Positions 60,481 through 61,003 of a stretch of 61,003 nt of DNA are shown here, piece after piece. Both the position numbers and the translations under genes were made by a program. The DNA lies in NCBI RefSeq assembly GCF_018119395.1, contig NZ_JAGPWD010000035.1, positions 1 through 61,003 on the forward strand. The letters run 5' to 3'. A model generated the notes under the pieces. It ran no database searches and had not been told where the DNA came from. It saw only the letters and a program-made list of their open reading frames with translations. How positions within the stretch are numbered: position 1 is the stretch's first letter; the number at the start of each line of letters is the position of its first letter. Source of the stretch: Massilia sp. ZL223. GTDB taxonomy: Bacteria; Pseudomonadota; Gammaproteobacteria; Burkholderiales; Burkholderiaceae_D.

Positions 60481-61003
60481 ATGAAAACCAAACACATCGC
60501 CCGTACCATCGCCATCGTCTTCGCCATCGGCATGACCCACACCGCGCAGGCCCAGCTGCTGGGCGGTGGCGGCGGCCTCGGCGGCTCGCTCGGCGGTTCG
60601 ATCGGCGGCATGGTGGGCGGCGCAGGCGGCATGGGCAGGATGGGCGGAATCGAAACGGTGGGCCGCATGGGCGGTGATCTGCGCGGCGAAGGACGCCTGG
60701 CGCGCGAAGCTGCCGACCGCGCAGCCAACCAAGCGCGCGAAGCGCGCGGCAACGCCAACGGCTCGGTCGCGGGCGAATTGACCGGCTCGATCACCCGCGC
60801 TTCGCAGCAAGCTCCGTCGGCCGGCACGCCGGCCCAGCCAGAAGCGCCGTCGCCGCGTCCAGGGCTGCTGTCGGGTGCGGGCAATATCGCGGGCAATGCG
60901 TCCGGTGCGCTGGCCGCGGAACGGAGCGCCAGCCTGAACGCCAGCGGCGGCGGCGCATCGGCCCGCGCCGGCGGCAGCGGCTCGGGCTCCGCCTCGATCG
61001 GCA
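60481..61003 (+). CDS. Gly/Ala-rich secreted protein (truncated by window end)
   Basis: At least 174 aa; the 3' end lies outside the window. Signal peptide (MKTKHIARTIAIVFAIGMTH then TAQAQ), followed by a Gly/Leu/Met-rich stretch (GGGGGLGGSLGGSIGGMVGG), an Arg/Ala-rich charged segment (~65-95) and Gly/Ala/Ser low-complexity sequence. AAGGAG lies ~8 bp before the ATG. No catalytic motif. Composition suggests a structural or surface protein, possibly processed by the adjacent subtilase; inference only. Confidence 0.82.
   Translation, partial: MKTKHIARTIAIVFAIGMTHTAQAQLLGGGGGLGGSLGGSIGGMVGGAGGMGRMGGIETVGRMGGDLRGEGRLAREAADRAANQAREARGNANGSVAGELTGSITRASQQAPSAGTPAQPEAPSPRPGLLSGAGNIAGNASGALAAERSASLNASGGGASARAGGSGSGSASIG

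Overview
The window is high-GC DNA with dense, short-gapped genes. Gene content (branched-chain 2-oxoacid dehydrogenase, cyo-type quinol oxidase with RegB/RegA, many EAL/GGDEF proteins, an EF-G gene outside a str operon, PheP/AroP-type permease) suggests a betaproteobacterium, most likely Oxalobacteraceae near Massilia. That placement comes from protein resemblance only. I see no tRNA, rRNA, CRISPR array, insertion sequence or prophage. The first ~87 bases are a C-rich low-complexity run that looks like a contig-end artefact, and the last gene is cut by the window end.

Layout. 0.1-5.1 kb (minus): a bkd operon, E1alpha-E1beta-E2-E3, with a LysR gene upstream and a divergent EamA exporter. 7.3-10.6 kb: two tandem paralogous CSS-EAL c-di-GMP phosphodiesterases. 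10.6-18.2 kb: aromatic amino acid permease, glycerate 2-kinase, EF-G, an outer-membrane beta-barrel receptor and two very small proteins. 18.3-23.7 kb (minus): PAS-GGDEF-EAL protein, persulfide dioxygenase-like MBL protein, membrane-anchored thioredoxin, CorC/HlyC-type protein. 23.8-27.4 kb: tyrosine catabolism (hmgA, divergent LysR, hppD). 27.5-32.7 kb: LrgA/LrgB pair, patatin, hemerythrin, Mn catalase, ZIP transporter. 32.7-35.6 kb: TetR-SDR-MFS module with two matching palindromic operators. 35.6-37.9 kb: hydrolase and MHS-type MFS. 38.1-45.2 kb: one eight-gene respiratory unit, cyoABCD-SURF1-regB-regA-cytochrome c lipoprotein. 45.3-49.7 kb: PadR/DUF2812 pair, second ZIP, GNAT, metallophosphoesterase, MarR, and a structured intergenic RNA candidate. 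49.8-57.6 kb: CHASE-PAS-GGDEF-EAL protein, PBP1A, M23 peptidase, sensor kinase. 57.8-61.0 kb: ECF sigma/anti-sigma pair divergent from a secreted subtilase and a Gly-rich secreted protein.

Most interesting. (1) The ECF locus at the right end: three candidate promoters share the pattern GGAAG (or GGATT)-N16-TCGTT, in front of the sigma gene, the subtilase gene and the Gly-rich gene, suggesting a self-contained envelope or secretion regulon. (2) A TetR operator, AATATGA-N6-TCATATT, occurs once over the tetR -10 box and once before the SDR-MFS genes. (3) A redox-sensing RegB/RegA pair is translationally linked to a bo3 quinol oxidase. (4) A multi-hairpin, terminator-ended segment at 49001-49152 may be an undescribed small RNA. 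(5) The tandem CSS-EAL duplication keeps an identical upstream decamer.
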